From Heyndrickxia acidiproducens DSM 23148 (GTDB taxonomy: Bacteria; Bacillota; Bacilli; Bacillales; Bacillaceae_C): 64,000 nt of DNA. Made by a program: the position numbers and the translations under genes. The notes beneath the pieces are model-generated. The model ran no database searches. It was given only the letters and a program-made list of their open reading frames with translations, and was not told the DNA's origin. The stretch lies in the NCBI RefSeq assembly GCF_000374345.1, contig NZ_KB893990.1, positions 1 through 64,000 of the forward strand, read 5' to 3'. Below are positions 35,682-46,413 of the stretch, piece after piece. The number at the start of each line of letters is the position of its first letter. The stretch's first letter is position 1.

Positions 35682-37094
35682 TTATTTCAACACATGGATT
35701 GGCGAGCCAAGTGCAACTTCAGCTGCTTCCATCGTAATTTCCCCCAGTGTTGGGTGTGCATGAATTGTCATCGCAATATCCTCTGCAGTCATGCCGGCTT
35801 CAATGGCCAAACCAATTTCTGAAATGATATCTGACGCGCTTGTTCCGACAATTTGGCCGCCGATTAACAAGCCGTCTTCTTTGCGGGTAATCAGCTTCAC
35901 GAACCCTTCGCCGGCTTCAAGCGCAAGTGCGCGTCCGTTCGCAGCATATGGGAACTTGGCTGCCACATAATCAATGCCTTCTTCTTTGGCCTGGGCTTCC
36001 GAGTACCCGACAGTCGCCAGTTCAGGATCCGAGAAGACAATAACCGGGATGCCCAAATAATCAATTTCTGCTGGTTTGCCGGAGATCGCTTCTGCGGCGA
36101 TTTTTCCTTCATAAGAGGCTTTGTGGGCAAGCTGCGGGCCTGGCACAATGTCACCGATCGCATAAATATTTGGCACGCTTGTCCGGCACTGCTTATCAAT
36201 TTCAATAATGCCTCTTTCGCTCATTTTAATGTTAAGCTGTTCAAGCCCTAACTCATCCGTGTTCGGGCGGCGCCCCACGGTGACAAGAACGTAGTCTGCT
36301 TCAGCCTGTTTTGCTTCACCATTCACTTCATAAGATACGACAACACCGTCTTCTTTTTCCTCCACACCTTTTGCCATCGCTTTTGTTACAATTTCCACGC
36401 CTTTTTTCTTCAGCTTGCGGACGACTAATGAGGTCATTTGTTTTTCAAACGCACCATTAATGATGTCAGGGGCGCCTTCAAGAATGGTCACTTTTGTGCC
36501 AAAGTTCGCATAGGCTGTACCCAGTTCCATCCCGATTACACCGCCGCCGATAATGACGAGTTTTTCAGGGATTTCTTTTAAGTTTAAGGCGCCGGTTGAA
36601 TTCAGGACGCGGTCGGAATATTTAAAGGTTGGCAATTCGATTGGCCGCGAACCGGTTGCCAGAATCGCATGTTTAAACGTATAGGTCTGGGCAGATTTTT
36701 CATCCATCACACGCAGCGTATTCGCATCGACAAAATAGGCTTCGCCGCGGACGATCTCAATTTTATTGCCTTTCAGTAAGCTTTCCACGCCGCCTGTCAG
36801 TTTTTTCACGACCCCGGATTTCCATTCCTGGACTTTATCAAAATTGACGGTCACATTTTCAGTGGAAATGCCCATGACCTCCGAGTCTTTTGCATTTTCA
36901 AAGCGGTGCGCAGCAGAAATCAGCGCTTTTGACGGAATACAGCCGACATTTAGGCAAACCCCGCCGATAAACTCTTTTTCAACAATGGTCACTTTCTGTC
37001 CGAGCTGCGCCGCTCTGATAGCTGCGACATACCCCCCCGGTCCTGCTCCTATGACTATTGTATCCGTTTCAATTGGAAAATCTCCTACTACCAT
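35682..37094 (-). CDS. pdhD: dihydrolipoamide dehydrogenase (E3 of PDH)
   Basis: 470 residues. FAD-binding [17 protein letters not shown], redox-active disulfide [13 protein letters not shown] (about 45-57), NAD-binding [10 protein letters not shown], and the C-terminal His-Glu dyad in HAHPTLGE are all present. It reoxidises lipoyl groups, giving NADH. The start ATG 37094 has GGAGGC upstream. Last gene of the pdhABCD operon, 4 bp after pdhC. Confidence 0.97.
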   Translation of the reverse strand: MVVGDFPIETDTIVIGAGPGGYVAAIRAAQLGQKVTIVEKEFIGGVCLNVGCIPSKALISAAHRFENAKDSEVMGISTENVTVNFDKVQEWKSGVVKKLTGGVESLLKGNKIEIVRGEAYFVDANTLRVMDEKSAQTYTFKHAILATGSRPIELPTFKYSDRVLNSTGALNLKEIPEKLVIIGGGVIGMELGTAYANFGTKVTILEGAPDIINGAFEKQMTSLVVRKLKKKGVEIVTKAMAKGVEEKEDGVVVSYEVNGEAKQAEADYVLVTVGRRPNTDELGLEQLNIKMSERGIIEIDKQCRTSVPNIYAIGDIVPGPQLAHKASYEGKIAAEAISGKPAEIDYLGIPVIVFSDPELATVGYSEAQAKEEGIDYVAAKFPYAANGRALALEAGEGFVKLITRKEDGLLIGGQIVGTSASDIISEIGLAIEAGMTAEDIAMTIHAHPTLGEITMEAAEVALGSPIHVLK

Positions 37095-37098
37095 CAGA

Positions 37099-38397
37099 CT
37101 ACGCCTCCATTAATAATAGTTCTGGATCATGTAACAATCGTTTGATATGATTTAACGCATTTTGTGCGGTTGCACCATCAATAATGCGGTGATCAAAACT
37201 TAGAGACAGCGCCAGGACAGGTGCCGCTACTATTTCACCGTCTTTTACAATCGGCTTTTCGGCAATGCGGCCAATTCCTAAAATTGCAACTTCCGGATGG
37301 TTAATCACTGGTGTAAACCATTGGCCTCCGGCGGAACCAATATTGGAAATCGTGGTAGATGCACCCTTCATTTCGTTCGGGGCGAGTTTTCCGTCACGGG
37401 CTTTTTCGGCCAATTCATTAATTTCTTTTGAAATCGCAAATACCGATTTGCGGTCAGCATGTTTGACAACCGGAACGAGCAGGCCGCGGTCCGTGTCTGC
37501 AGCAATCCCGATATTGTAATAATGTTTATGGATAATTTCATTTGTTTCATCATCGATCGATGTATTCAATGCCGGGAATTCACGCAGTGCACTAACCAGC
37601 GCTTTGACAACATAAGGTAAAAAAGTAAGCTTGATATTCTTTTCGGCCGCAATTTCCTTAAATTTCTTGCGGTGGGCGACAAGGGCAGTCACATCAACCT
37701 CATCCATCAGGGTAACATGCGGCGCAGTCTGTTTCGAATTCACCATCGCTTTGGCGATCGCTTTGCGGATGCCGCTCATTGCTTCACGCGTTTCCGGGAA
37801 TTCACCTTCCGGAACCGTAATTTGTTCAGCAGCGCTTTGCGGTACAGCTGTTTCCGGCCGGGCTGCCTGATCCGGCTGTGCGGTACCATTGACAAAAGCA
37901 TCGATATCCTCCCGCAGTACTCTGCCGTTTTTTCCGGTTCCCGTTACAAGGCGGATGTCGACACCTTGTTCGCGTGCATATTTCCGTACCGAAGGCATTG
38001 CAATAACGCGGCGGTCCGAATCCGGTTTTGTTTCTGCTGCCGGCTTTTCGCCAGCCTGTGCAGATTGTTGCGGCGCTTCCGGTCTTTCTTCTTTTGGCGC
38101 CTCTTCCTGTGCGGACGGCTGGTCACCGTGATCGCCTTTAAATTGGAGATTTTCATAGCCCGGGGCATCCAGTCTCACCAGCACATCGCCAACAACGGCA
38201 ACCGTGCCCTCAGCGGCCAGAATTTCTTCTACAGTCCCTTCCACCGGGGATGGGATTTCAACTACTGACTTATCATTTTGTACTTCACAAAGGACATCGT
38301 CTTCTGTGACTTTATCACCGGGTTTGATAAACCATTTTACGATTTCGCCTTCATGGATACCTTCGCCGATATCCGGCAGCCTGAATTCAAATGACAA
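37099..38397 (-). CDS. pdhC: dihydrolipoamide acetyltransferase (E2 of PDH)
   Basis: 432 residues: one lipoyl domain (1 to ~80, lipoylated Lys in [10 protein letters not shown]), an Ala/Pro/Glu-rich linker, a peripheral subunit-binding domain (about 130-165; [15 protein letters not shown]), and a catalytic acetyltransferase domain ending in [12 protein letters not shown], with the catalytic His and Asp. It forms the core of the complex. TTG 38397 is chosen: it gives [13 protein letters not shown], matching B. subtilis, with AAAGGAG ten bases upstream; GTG 38406 sits too close to that site. Confidence 0.96.
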   Translation of the reverse strand: MSFEFRLPDIGEGIHEGEIVKWFIKPGDKVTEDDVLCEVQNDKSVVEIPSPVEGTVEEILAAEGTVAVVGDVLVRLDAPGYENLQFKGDHGDQPSAQEEAPKEERPEAPQQSAQAGEKPAAETKPDSDRRVIAMPSVRKYAREQGVDIRLVTGTGKNGRVLREDIDAFVNGTAQPDQAARPETAVPQSAAEQITVPEGEFPETREAMSGIRKAIAKAMVNSKQTAPHVTLMDEVDVTALVAHRKKFKEIAAEKNIKLTFLPYVVKALVSALREFPALNTSIDDETNEIIHKHYYNIGIAADTDRGLLVPVVKHADRKSVFAISKEINELAEKARDGKLAPNEMKGASTTISNIGSAGGQWFTPVINHPEVAILGIGRIAEKPIVKDGEIVAAPVLALSLSFDHRIIDGATAQNALNHIKRLLHDPELLLMEA

Positions 38398-38464
38398 GGT
38401 GTTCACGCTCCTTTATGAAAAATAGCTTGCATAAAGCCATGTTTGACGGCAGCATGCAAAAAAC

Positions 38465-39442
38465 TTAAAATGTCAGAACTTCTTTTGCTTTTTCCAGAAT
38501 ATCTTTATATGTAGGGATCCAAACCCCTTCCGCCTGTGAAAAAGGATAGACGGTATCCGGTGCAGTAACACGGAGCACCGGTGCTTCGAGACTTAAAATC
38601 GCGCGTTCATTAATTTCAGCAACAACATTTGCAGCAACGCCCGCCTGCCTTTGCGCTTCCTGAACCACAATCGCGCGGTTTGTTTTTTCAACGGAAGCCA
38701 CAATTGTTTCCACATCGAGCGGACTTACGGTACGGAGATCGACCACTTCAACCGAATAGCCGTCTTTTTCCAGTTCCTCTGCTGCTTTTAATGATTCATG
38801 CACCATCGCGCCGTAAGAGATAATGGACAAGTCACTGCCCTCGCGTTTGACATCCGCTTTTCCGAGCGGAATCGTGTATTCCGTTTCCGGTACTTCTTGG
38901 CGGAAAGAGCGGTATAGTTTCATATGTTCCAAAAAGACAACAGGATCATTATCGCGGATTGCAGAAATTAACAGCCCTTTTGCTTCATATGGGGTGGATG
39001 GAATGACCACTTTTATCCCGGGGGTTTGCGCCATTAAACCTTCCAGGCTGTCTGCGTGCATTTCCGGTGTATGTACGCCGCCGCCAAATGGTGCGCGTAT
39101 CGTAATCGGCATTTTCAGGCTGCCGCCTGTTCTGAAGCGGTACCTTGCCATTTGCCCGTGGATGGAATCCATGGTTTCAAACACAAAGCCGAAAAACTGG
39201 ATCTCCGGCACGGGGCGGTAACCCTGAAGTGCCAAACCAATTGAGAGCCCGCTGATTCCGGACTCAGCCAAAGGGGTATCCATAACGCGGTCTGCCCCGA
39301 ATTCTTTCTGGAGTCCTTCTGTCGCGCGGAACACGCCGCCGTTTACGCCGACGTCCTCGCCATATACCAATACATTTTCATCGTTTTTCAATTCTGTACG
39401 CAACGCATCCGTGATTGCTTGTATCATGGTCAATTGAGCCAT
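38465..39442 (-). CDS. pdhB: pyruvate dehydrogenase E1 beta subunit
   Basis: 325 residues, the family length. Transketolase pyrimidine-binding domain with [16 protein letters not shown], where the Glu activates thiamine diphosphate, and a C-terminal domain with [10 protein letters not shown]. Pairs with PdhA as an alpha2beta2 heterotetramer. AAAGGAG precedes the ATG. Separated from pdhA by three bases. Confidence 0.97.
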   Translation of the reverse strand: MAQLTMIQAITDALRTELKNDENVLVYGEDVGVNGGVFRATEGLQKEFGADRVMDTPLAESGISGLSIGLALQGYRPVPEIQFFGFVFETMDSIHGQMARYRFRTGGSLKMPITIRAPFGGGVHTPEMHADSLEGLMAQTPGIKVVIPSTPYEAKGLLISAIRDNDPVVFLEHMKLYRSFRQEVPETEYTIPLGKADVKREGSDLSIISYGAMVHESLKAAEELEKDGYSVEVVDLRTVSPLDVETIVASVEKTNRAIVVQEAQRQAGVAANVVAEINERAILSLEAPVLRVTAPDTVYPFSQAEGVWIPTYKDILEKAKEVLTF

Positions 39443-39445
39443 CGC

Positions 39446-40567
<1,122 letters not shown>

Positions 40568-40844
40568 TCACCAATCCTTTCCCCATTTTGCCGTTGTATA
40601 AAGTTTCATATTTTTTGTTTCAAAAAATTCCCCGGAAAAGAAAAATAAGTACGACAATTTCCGCAAGTAACCGCCATCATTTCACCGGAATTCAAACAAC
40701 ATCTGTATTAATTTAGTGATCACAATAAGTAATACAACACTATATTCAACATCTATAGAGTACATTAAAAAAAGAAAAGCGTCAAACATTAATGCTTTTT
40801 CATTCAAATGTTTTTTCACTATACTAATTTAACAAGAAATTTTT

Positions 40845-40879
40845 AAACTGTACTATATCGGTTATAAAACTGTACTATA
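40845..40879. promoter_or_regulatory. paired 13-bp direct repeats over the pdh promoter
   Basis: AAACTGTACTATA occurs at 40845-40857 and again, identical, at 40867-40879, 22 bp apart, two DNA turns. One copy fills the promoter spacer and the other covers the predicted start. This is the arrangement of an operator for a cooperatively bound regulator; the regulator is unknown. Confidence 0.6.
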
Positions 40880-40889
40880 AAAGCGTAAA
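40861..40889 (-). promoter_or_regulatory. probable pdhA operon promoter
   Basis: Read leftwards: TTTACG (40889-40884), 17 bases, TATAAC (40866-40861). Start predicted near 40854, giving a ~290-base leader to pdhA. Confidence 0.5.
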
Positions 40890-40985
40890 CATTGATCTTA
40901 TGCATATCCGCAAGCACCGGGCTTTTCCCCGTCCATGGTTTTCAACAAATATTTGCAAATTTCACCAATTTGAACTAAAAACCCG

Positions 40986-41018
40986 AAAAAAATTGCACCG
41001 GGACCGGCGCAATTTTTT
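40986..41018 (-). terminator. terminator of ykrA
   Basis: AAAAAAATTGC pairs with GCGCAATTTTTT, with an inner GC-rich ACCGG/CCGG stem, immediately after the ykrA stop. Confidence 0.75.
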
Positions 41019-41789
41019 CTAGATCAGTTCGACCTGCTTCAACCCGCAGTATATCCCGTCTTCCGCAACGTCTTTCGTAACCAGATCGGCATGCCCTTTT
41101 AAGGCCTCCACTGCGTTTCCCATTGCAATGCCGGTGCCGACCGCCTGAATCATTTCAATATCATTTAAACCGTCACCGAACGCATAGGCATCTTCCATTT
41201 TAAACCCGAGTTTGTCCAACAGCTGCTTAATCCCTTCTGCTTTTGAGCCGCCTTTTGGGACAACATCCATGGAATACGGGTGCCAGCGGACAAACCGGAA
41301 CTCGGGAAACCTTTCCACATACATGTCCTGATCCTTTTCTTCACAAAACAGCAGCCCCTGATAAGTCTCGTTGTGCAAGAAAAACCGCGGGTCATAATCC
41401 GGATGGGCAAAGTTCATTGTGGCCAGGCTTTCCTTTATGTACTCATGGTGTTCCACATTCGCCTTCATCGTTTTATCATTCATAAATACCATTGGTGCTG
41501 CATTTGAAGCGGCAAGGCTGGCCAATTCCTTTTCTTTTTGTAATAACAGTGGATTTTTATAAATGGTGTGATTTTCAAATACGACATACGACCCGTTGAA
41601 ACTTACAAATGAGTCAATCCCGAGTTCTTTCCGGATGCCGCCGATCATAAACGGTGCACGCCCGGTTGCGATTGCCACATAAATCCCGTTATTTTTTAAT
41701 TCCTGCACCGCTTTTTTTGTGGAGTCGGGTATGTTTTTGCGGTGGTCAAGCAATGTTCCGTCAATATCAAAAAAAACAATTTTACTCAT
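41019..41789 (-). CDS. ykrA: Cof-type HAD hydrolase YkrA
   Basis: 256 residues. HAD motif I FFDIDGTLLDH (nucleophile Asp), motif II in ATGR, motif III Lys in VPKGGSKAEG and motif IV FGDGLNDIEM are intact, with a type C2 cap between. A cytoplasmic phosphatase, probably on sugar phosphates or related metabolites; substrate not assigned. I chose ATG 41789 because GGAG is eight bases upstream; a TTG two codons earlier is too close. Confidence 0.92.
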   Translation of the reverse strand: MSKIVFFDIDGTLLDHRKNIPDSTKKAVQELKNNGIYVAIATGRAPFMIGGIRKELGIDSFVSFNGSYVVFENHTIYKNPLLLQKEKELASLAASNAAPMVFMNDKTMKANVEHHEYIKESLATMNFAHPDYDPRFFLHNETYQGLLFCEEKDQDMYVERFPEFRFVRWHPYSMDVVPKGGSKAEGIKQLLDKLGFKMEDAYAFGDGLNDIEMIQAVGTGIAMGNAVEALKGHADLVTKDVAEDGIYCGLKQVELI

Positions 41790-41959
41790 ATTCAAGTCTC
41801 CATTCTATCTTTACTTGCTCCATTTTACACTTTCCCTGTAAAGTCCACAATATTCCGGAGCGGAAGCGGCTGGCCCCATCATTTTCGCGACAGGAAATTT
41901 TTCCCGCGAAAAGACTTTCTTTCTTTGCATATAATATAGGACAAGATGTGCTGGCCGCC

Positions 41960-41987
41960 TTTACATTATTCAAATAAATACTACAAT
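41960..41987 (+). promoter_or_regulatory. promoter of the 23-codon peptide gene
   Basis: TTTACA (41960-41965), 16 bases, TACAAT (41982-41987), placing the start within a few bases of the Shine-Dalgarno GGGAGTGA, so the leader is very short. Confidence 0.5.
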
Positions 41988-42008
41988 AGAAGTAGGGAGT
42001 GATCCACA

Positions 42009-42080
42009 ATGTTAAAAAAGCTAAGAAAGAAGCTTTTAAAACAGTGGAAAGATATGCTGCGTAAAAAGTTAATTGCCTAA
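42009..42080 (+). CDS. 23-residue cationic amphipathic peptide
   Basis: ATG 42009 follows GGGAGTGA with six-base spacing. The peptide starts MLKKLRKKLLKQWK and has ten Lys/Arg against one Asp, net about +9. Leu, Trp, Met and Ile fall at 2, 5, 9, 13, 16-17 and 21, one face of a helix. A promoter lies upstream and a terminator 6 bp downstream, so this is a self-contained gene. The look is that of a membrane-active peptide (antimicrobial, leaderless bacteriocin or type I toxin) or a nucleic-acid binder; I know no exact homologue. It precedes rpoY. Confidence 0.6.
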   Translation: MLKKLRKKLLKQWKDMLRKKLIA

Positions 42081-42086
42081 CTTAAA

Positions 42087-42118
42087 AATCCCTCTTATTG
42101 CGGAGGGATTATTCTTTA
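42087..42118 (+). terminator. terminator of the 23-codon gene
   Basis: AATCCCTC (42087-42094) pairs with GAGGGATT (42103-42110), followed by ATTCTTT. Confidence 0.7.
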
Positions 42119-42231
42119 CCTTAAATAATGCCTGCAAAAAATAAATACATGAAAAAGTTGTTATCTGTGCCTATGTTTTTATATAATAGAAAAAGTTACA
42201 ATTGATAACGGAGCAAGGAGAGATAAAAAAC

Positions 42232-42438
42232 ATGATTTACAAAGTGTATTATCAGGAAAATATAGAAGAAGTGCCCGTTCGGGAAAATACAAAGACTTTC
42301 TATATGGAAGCAGCATCTGAACGGGACGTACGCCAAAAACTAAAAGACCGCCAAATCAATATCGAGTATATTCAGTTGCTTGAAGGAAAATATCTCGAAT
42401 ATGAAAAACAGCAAGAAAATTTTAAGTTAGTGGAGTAA
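42232..42438 (+). CDS. rpoY: RNA polymerase epsilon subunit
   Basis: 68 residues ([19 protein letters not shown]...), the RpoY/YkzG family (DUF1447). It is the small Firmicute-specific subunit that binds near the DNA entry channel of RNA polymerase and resembles phage Gp2. ATG 42232 follows GGAGAG; ten earlier in-frame codons precede the site. Four bases before rnjA, the conserved rpoY-rnjA operon. Confidence 0.96.
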   Translation: MIYKVYYQENIEEVPVRENTKTFYMEAASERDVRQKLKDRQINIEYIQLLEGKYLEYEKQQENFKLVE

Positions 42439-42442
42439 CCCT

Positions 42443-44110
42443 ATGAAATTTGTGAAGAATGACCAAACAGCTGTTTTCGCTCTCGGCGGACTGGGAGAAA
42501 TCGGCAAAAATACGTACGGCGTACAATTTCAGGACGAAATTATCTTAATCGATGCGGGGATCAAATTCCCTGAAGATGAATTATTGGGCATCGACTATGT
42601 GATACCGGATTATTCCTATCTGGTAAAAAATGCAGACAAGATCAAAGGCCTGTTTATCACACACGGGCATGAAGATCATATTGGCGGAATCCCGTATTTG
42701 CTTCGCCAAATTAATGTTCCCATTTACGGCGGGAAATTAGCACTGGGACTGATCCGGAACAAATTGGAAGAGCACGGGCTGCTGCGGCAGACAAAGATGA
42801 TTGAAATTAAGGAAGATGACGTCATTAAATTCAGAAAGACGTCCGTCACTTTTTTCCGTACGACCCACAGCATTCCGGATTCATACGGAATTGTCGTCAA
42901 AACACCGCCGGGCAGCATTGTCCATACCGGTGACTTTAAATTTGACTTTACACCGGTCGGGGAACCGGCCAACTTAACAAAAATGGCTGAAATCGGTAAA
43001 GAAGGCGTACTCTGCCTGCTGTCCGACAGCACCAACAGTGAAGTGCCCCACTTTACGATGTCAGAGCGCCGTGTTGGGGAAAGCATCCAGGATATTTTCC
43101 GGAAAGTGAATGGCAGAATCATTTTTGCCACGTTTGCGTCCAACATCCACCGCTTGCAGCAAGTAACGGAAGCCGCTGTACTGGCAGGCAGAAAAATTGC
43201 CGTTTTCGGACGCAGTATGGAAGCAGCGATTGAAATCGGCCATGATCTTGGATATATCCGCGCACCGAAGGATACGTTTATCGATACGCAGACGTTAAAC
43301 CGGATGCCGGCCGACAAGGTCACGATCCTTTGTACCGGTACCCAGGGTGAACCAATGGCGGCTTTGTCAAGAATTGCAAACGGCACCCACCGGCAGATCC
43401 AAATCCAGCCGGGTGATACCGTAGTCTTCTCGTCATCACCGATTCCGGGCAACACAACGAGCATTAACCGCACGATTAATCTGTTGTACCGTGCCGGCGC
43501 CGATGTCATCAGCGGCTCATTAAACAATGTCCATACTTCCGGCCACGGCGGCCAGGAAGAACAGAAATTAATGCTGCGTTTGATTAAACCGAAATTTTTT
43601 ATGCCGATCCACGGCGAATACCGGATGCTCCGTACACATGTGCAACTGGCAATCGACTGCGGGGTTCCGGAAGATAACTGTTTTATTATGGATAACGGTG
43701 AAGTGCTGGCATTAAGCAGCGATACAGCCCAGGTGGCCGGCAAAATCCCTTCCGGCTCCGTTTATATTGACGGCAGCGGAATCGGCGATATAGGAAACAT
43801 CGTCCTGCGTGACCGCCGTATCCTTTCCGAAGAAGGGCTTGTGATCGTTGTTGTAGCCATTAATATGAAAGAATTTAAGGTGGCTTCCGGGCCTGATATC
43901 ATCTCAAGAGGTTTCGTGTATATGCGTGAATCCGGCGATCTGATCAACGAAGCCCAGTACATCATTACAAAACATCTGAATAAAGTGCTCGAGCGGAAAA
44001 CCACACAGTGGATCGAAATCAAAAATGAAATTACCGATACACTGTCACCGTTTTTGTATGAAAAAACCAAACGCCGGCCGATGATTATGCCCATCATCAT
44101 GGAAGTGTAA
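42443..44110 (+). CDS. rnjA: ribonuclease J1
   Basis: 555 residues, family length. Beta-lactamase fold with the metal motif HGHEDHIGG (about 74-82), [11 protein letters not shown], the beta-CASP domain with SGHGG, and the C-terminal dimerisation domain. It is a 5'-3' exonuclease and endonuclease for mRNA decay and rRNA maturation. In B. subtilis SR1P and GapA act with RNase J1. Starts 4 bp after rpoY. Confidence 0.97.
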   Translation: MKFVKNDQTAVFALGGLGEIGKNTYGVQFQDEIILIDAGIKFPEDELLGIDYVIPDYSYLVKNADKIKGLFITHGHEDHIGGIPYLLRQINVPIYGGKLALGLIRNKLEEHGLLRQTKMIEIKEDDVIKFRKTSVTFFRTTHSIPDSYGIVVKTPPGSIVHTGDFKFDFTPVGEPANLTKMAEIGKEGVLCLLSDSTNSEVPHFTMSERRVGESIQDIFRKVNGRIIFATFASNIHRLQQVTEAAVLAGRKIAVFGRSMEAAIEIGHDLGYIRAPKDTFIDTQTLNRMPADKVTILCTGTQGEPMAALSRIANGTHRQIQIQPGDTVVFSSSPIPGNTTSINRTINLLYRAGADVISGSLNNVHTSGHGGQEEQKLMLRLIKPKFFMPIHGEYRMLRTHVQLAIDCGVPEDNCFIMDNGEVLALSSDTAQVAGKIPSGSVYIDGSGIGDIGNIVLRDRRILSEEGLVIVVVAINMKEFKVASGPDIISRGFVYMRESGDLINEAQYIITKHLNKVLERKTTQWIEIKNEITDTLSPFLYEKTKRRPMIMPIIMEV

Positions 44111-44112
44111 GG

Positions 44113-44146
44113 AAAAAACAGACGCCTTTCCGGCGTCTGTTTTTTT
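44113..44146 (+). terminator. terminator of rpoY-rnjA
   Basis: AAAAAACAGACGCC pairs with GGCGTCTGTTTTTTT directly after rnjA. Confidence 0.85.
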
Positions 44147-44235
44147 AATCCATGTCCAATTCAATGTTTTCCAATCACAAAATTTTTTTATTTTTTTCAC
44201 AAAAAGTACTGTACAAATGGTGTTTTTCTGTATAT

Positions 44236-44328
44236 ACTGTATTATAACAGTAAGGTTAGTTTTTAGTTGTTATAAAACATTATGCTTTAAGACCGGTTTT
44301 CCCGGGCAAAAGATGTTGTATAACAACA
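44236..44328. promoter_or_regulatory. two palindromes ahead of the YhfH-family gene
   Basis: ACTGTATTATAACAGT (44236-44251) and TGTTGTATAACAACA (44314-44328) are perfect inverted repeats that share the core TATAACA; TTGTTATAAAACA near 44268 is a related form. They look like operator copies for a dimeric repressor around an AT-rich promoter. No known consensus fits exactly. Confidence 0.45.
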
Positions 44329-44364
44329 CGATACTTTATTACAATATTTAAAGGAGATGGATGG

Positions 44365-44502
44365 ATGATGATGATGACCCCGGTTGATTTTTTCAAAACA
44401 CTGCCTGCCAAACAATGCCCTGAATGCGGCCAGATCATGGATGAACAGGCCGAGTCTTACATGATGGAATGCGACCACTGCCTGTCCAAAAAAGAAGAAT
44501 AG
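44365..44502 (+). CDS. YhfH-family Cys4 protein
   Basis: 45 residues with two CxxC pairs: CPEC (18-21) followed by Gly, and CDHC (36-39), a probable zinc ribbon, as in YhfH of B. subtilis. Function unknown. The frame begins with four Met codons from 44365; AAGGAG lies eight bases before the first. The ~250 bp upstream carry palindromes, suggesting regulated expression. Strong terminator follows. Confidence 0.75.
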   Translation: MMMMTPVDFFKTLPAKQCPECGQIMDEQAESYMMECDHCLSKKEE

Positions 44503-44538
44503 GGCACGCAGCTGTGCCTGCCACGCGCCGGAACATGT

Positions 44539-44577
44539 AAAAAACGGGAGCGGATCATTGATCCGCTCCCGTTTTTT
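44539..44577. terminator. bidirectional terminator
   Basis: AAAAAACGGGAGCGGATCA pairs perfectly with TGATCCGCTCCCGTTTTTT. It ends the YhfH gene and, leftwards, the ABC exporter operon. Confidence 0.9.
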
Positions 44578-46405
44578 ACACCGACTCCAGCATTTTAAAC
44601 TGGGCTTTAATTAACCGGTAATACTCGCCGCGCCTGGCCATCAGCTGCGCATGGGTGCCTGCTTCAAGCAAACTGCCGTGGTCGAGAACAAATATTTTAT
44701 CCGCATCACGGATTGTTGAAAGCCTGTGTGCAATGATAATCGATGTTCTCCCTTTCAGCAATGTCTTAAGCGCTTTTTGAATCCTCAGCTCTGTCTCTGT
44801 ATCAATGCTCGCAGTCGCCTCATCAAGAATAATGATTTTTGGATCAGCCAAGATTGTCCGCGCAAAGGATAGCAGCTGTCTTTCCCCTACTGAGAGGATA
44901 TTGCCCCGTTCTTCCACTTCTGTATCATAGCCTGCTTTTAATTTGCGGATAAAATGATCAGCGCCTGTGATTTTTGCGGCCTCCACCGCTTCTTCATCAC
45001 TCGCTTCCGGAGAGCCGAATTTAATATTTTCCATGATCGTTCCGGAAAAAATAAATGTATCCTGGAGAACAACACTAATCTGGCTGCGCAGATTCTTTAG
45101 CGCAATATCTTTTACATCATACCCGTCAATACGCACAACGCCCCCTGTCGCATCGTAAAAACGGCTGATCAAATTGGCGATCGTTGTTTTTCCGGAACCG
45201 GTATGGCCGACAAGTGCCACCGTTTCTCCCGGCAGTATATCAAGACTGACCCCGTTTAAAGCTTTACGCTTTTTGTCGTAAGAAAATTCCACATGGTCAA
45301 ATTCAATATGGCCCTTTATATTGGAGAGCCGGACTGCATGCTTACCGTCACTGACCGATGGTTTTTCATCCAAGTATTCGAATATCCGCTCCGATGAAGC
45401 CATCGCTTGCAGCAGCTGGTTATATACCTGGCCCAGCCTGGATATCGGCTGCCAAAACATGCCGACATAAAAGGCAAACGAAACAAATGCGCCAATCGAA
45501 AGCTTCCCGGCACCAATTAAATGGGCGCCATACCAAATTAGAACAGCTGATCCCACCGCATTTGTCAGATCAATAACCGGCCGGAAAACAGCACTTCTCC
45601 GTGAAGCTGTCCGCCATGCCTCAAAGTTTGCTGTATTGACACCGTCAAAAAAGGCCATGTTCTCTTTTTCCTGGGTGAAACTTTGCGTCACCCTGATTCC
45701 CTGGATGCTTTCGTTTAAATGAGAATTTAATGTGGACTGGCGCAGACGCATCATTTGCCATGCCCGCCGGATTTTCCGCCGCAGTTTCGTGGAAATAAAG
45801 AACATGATCGGCATGATCACCAATATCGCAAGCGTTAGCGGCGGGCTCAATGTAAACAAAATGACAATAATACCAGCGAGCATCAGCATATCCATCAACG
45901 AATTGATGACCCCGTTTGTAAACAGGTCCTGTAACGAATTGGTATCATTCATGATGCGGACAAGAATGGAACCCGCTGACCGCTGTTCAAAAAAGTGATG
46001 GGAAAGCTGCTGGACATGCGTAAATAATTTTTTACGGATATCATAGATAATATTCTGGCCTAGCTGGTTAATCCACCTGATCCGGAAAATATTGGAGATA
46101 TACGCAGCAATATAAAGCACGGCAATGAGGAAAACCATTTCAAATAAAAATTTTCCGTTTTTCTCTGTAACGCCCTTCCCGATGGCATACACCCCGATTA
46201 ACATAGGAATGATCAAGGTAATCAGCGTTTTTATCAAAACTGCGGTAAAAGCTTTGGGCAGCAGGGTTTTCCGGTATGGTTTCAGGTACTGCAACAGCCT
46301 TGCCATCTGTTTCCAGTTAAATGGCTTATCAATGATTCGGTCTGCGGAATAATGAAACCTTTCCATCACTTTCGAGTTTAAATTTTTTTGGTTTGCCCTC
46401 ATCAT
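44576..46405 (-). CDS. yknV: ABC exporter half-transporter, second subunit (YknV-like)
   Basis: 609 residues: six-helix type I exporter domain (about 35-330) and ATPase domain with Walker A GHTGSGKT, signature LSVGERQLL and Walker B IIILDEATAS. The signature is degenerate from LSGGQ at the third position. It forms a heterodimer with the gene before it. Substrate unknown, probably drugs or lipids. I chose ATG 46405 with GTGAGG upstream; GTG 46417 is possible. B. subtilis YknU/YknV and YheI/YheH are the closest remembered pairs, so the symbol is tentative. Confidence 0.8.
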   Translation of the reverse strand: MMRANQKNLNSKVMERFHYSADRIIDKPFNWKQMARLLQYLKPYRKTLLPKAFTAVLIKTLITLIIPMLIGVYAIGKGVTEKNGKFLFEMVFLIAVLYIAAYISNIFRIRWINQLGQNIIYDIRKKLFTHVQQLSHHFFEQRSAGSILVRIMNDTNSLQDLFTNGVINSLMDMLMLAGIIVILFTLSPPLTLAILVIMPIMFFISTKLRRKIRRAWQMMRLRQSTLNSHLNESIQGIRVTQSFTQEKENMAFFDGVNTANFEAWRTASRRSAVFRPVIDLTNAVGSAVLIWYGAHLIGAGKLSIGAFVSFAFYVGMFWQPISRLGQVYNQLLQAMASSERIFEYLDEKPSVSDGKHAVRLSNIKGHIEFDHVEFSYDKKRKALNGVSLDILPGETVALVGHTGSGKTTIANLISRFYDATGGVVRIDGYDVKDIALKNLRSQISVVLQDTFIFSGTIMENIKFGSPEASDEEAVEAAKITGADHFIRKLKAGYDTEVEERGNILSVGERQLLSFARTILADPKIIILDEATASIDTETELRIQKALKTLLKGRTSIIIAHRLSTIRDADKIFVLDHGSLLEAGTHAQLMARRGEYYRLIKAQFKMLESV

Positions 46406-46413
46406 AACCCGCC

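Noticed and set aside
42724-43743. 339-codon leftward frame inside rnjA
   Set aside because: Antisense shadow of rnjA, Ser/Pro/Ile-rich without domain resemblance or ribosome site.
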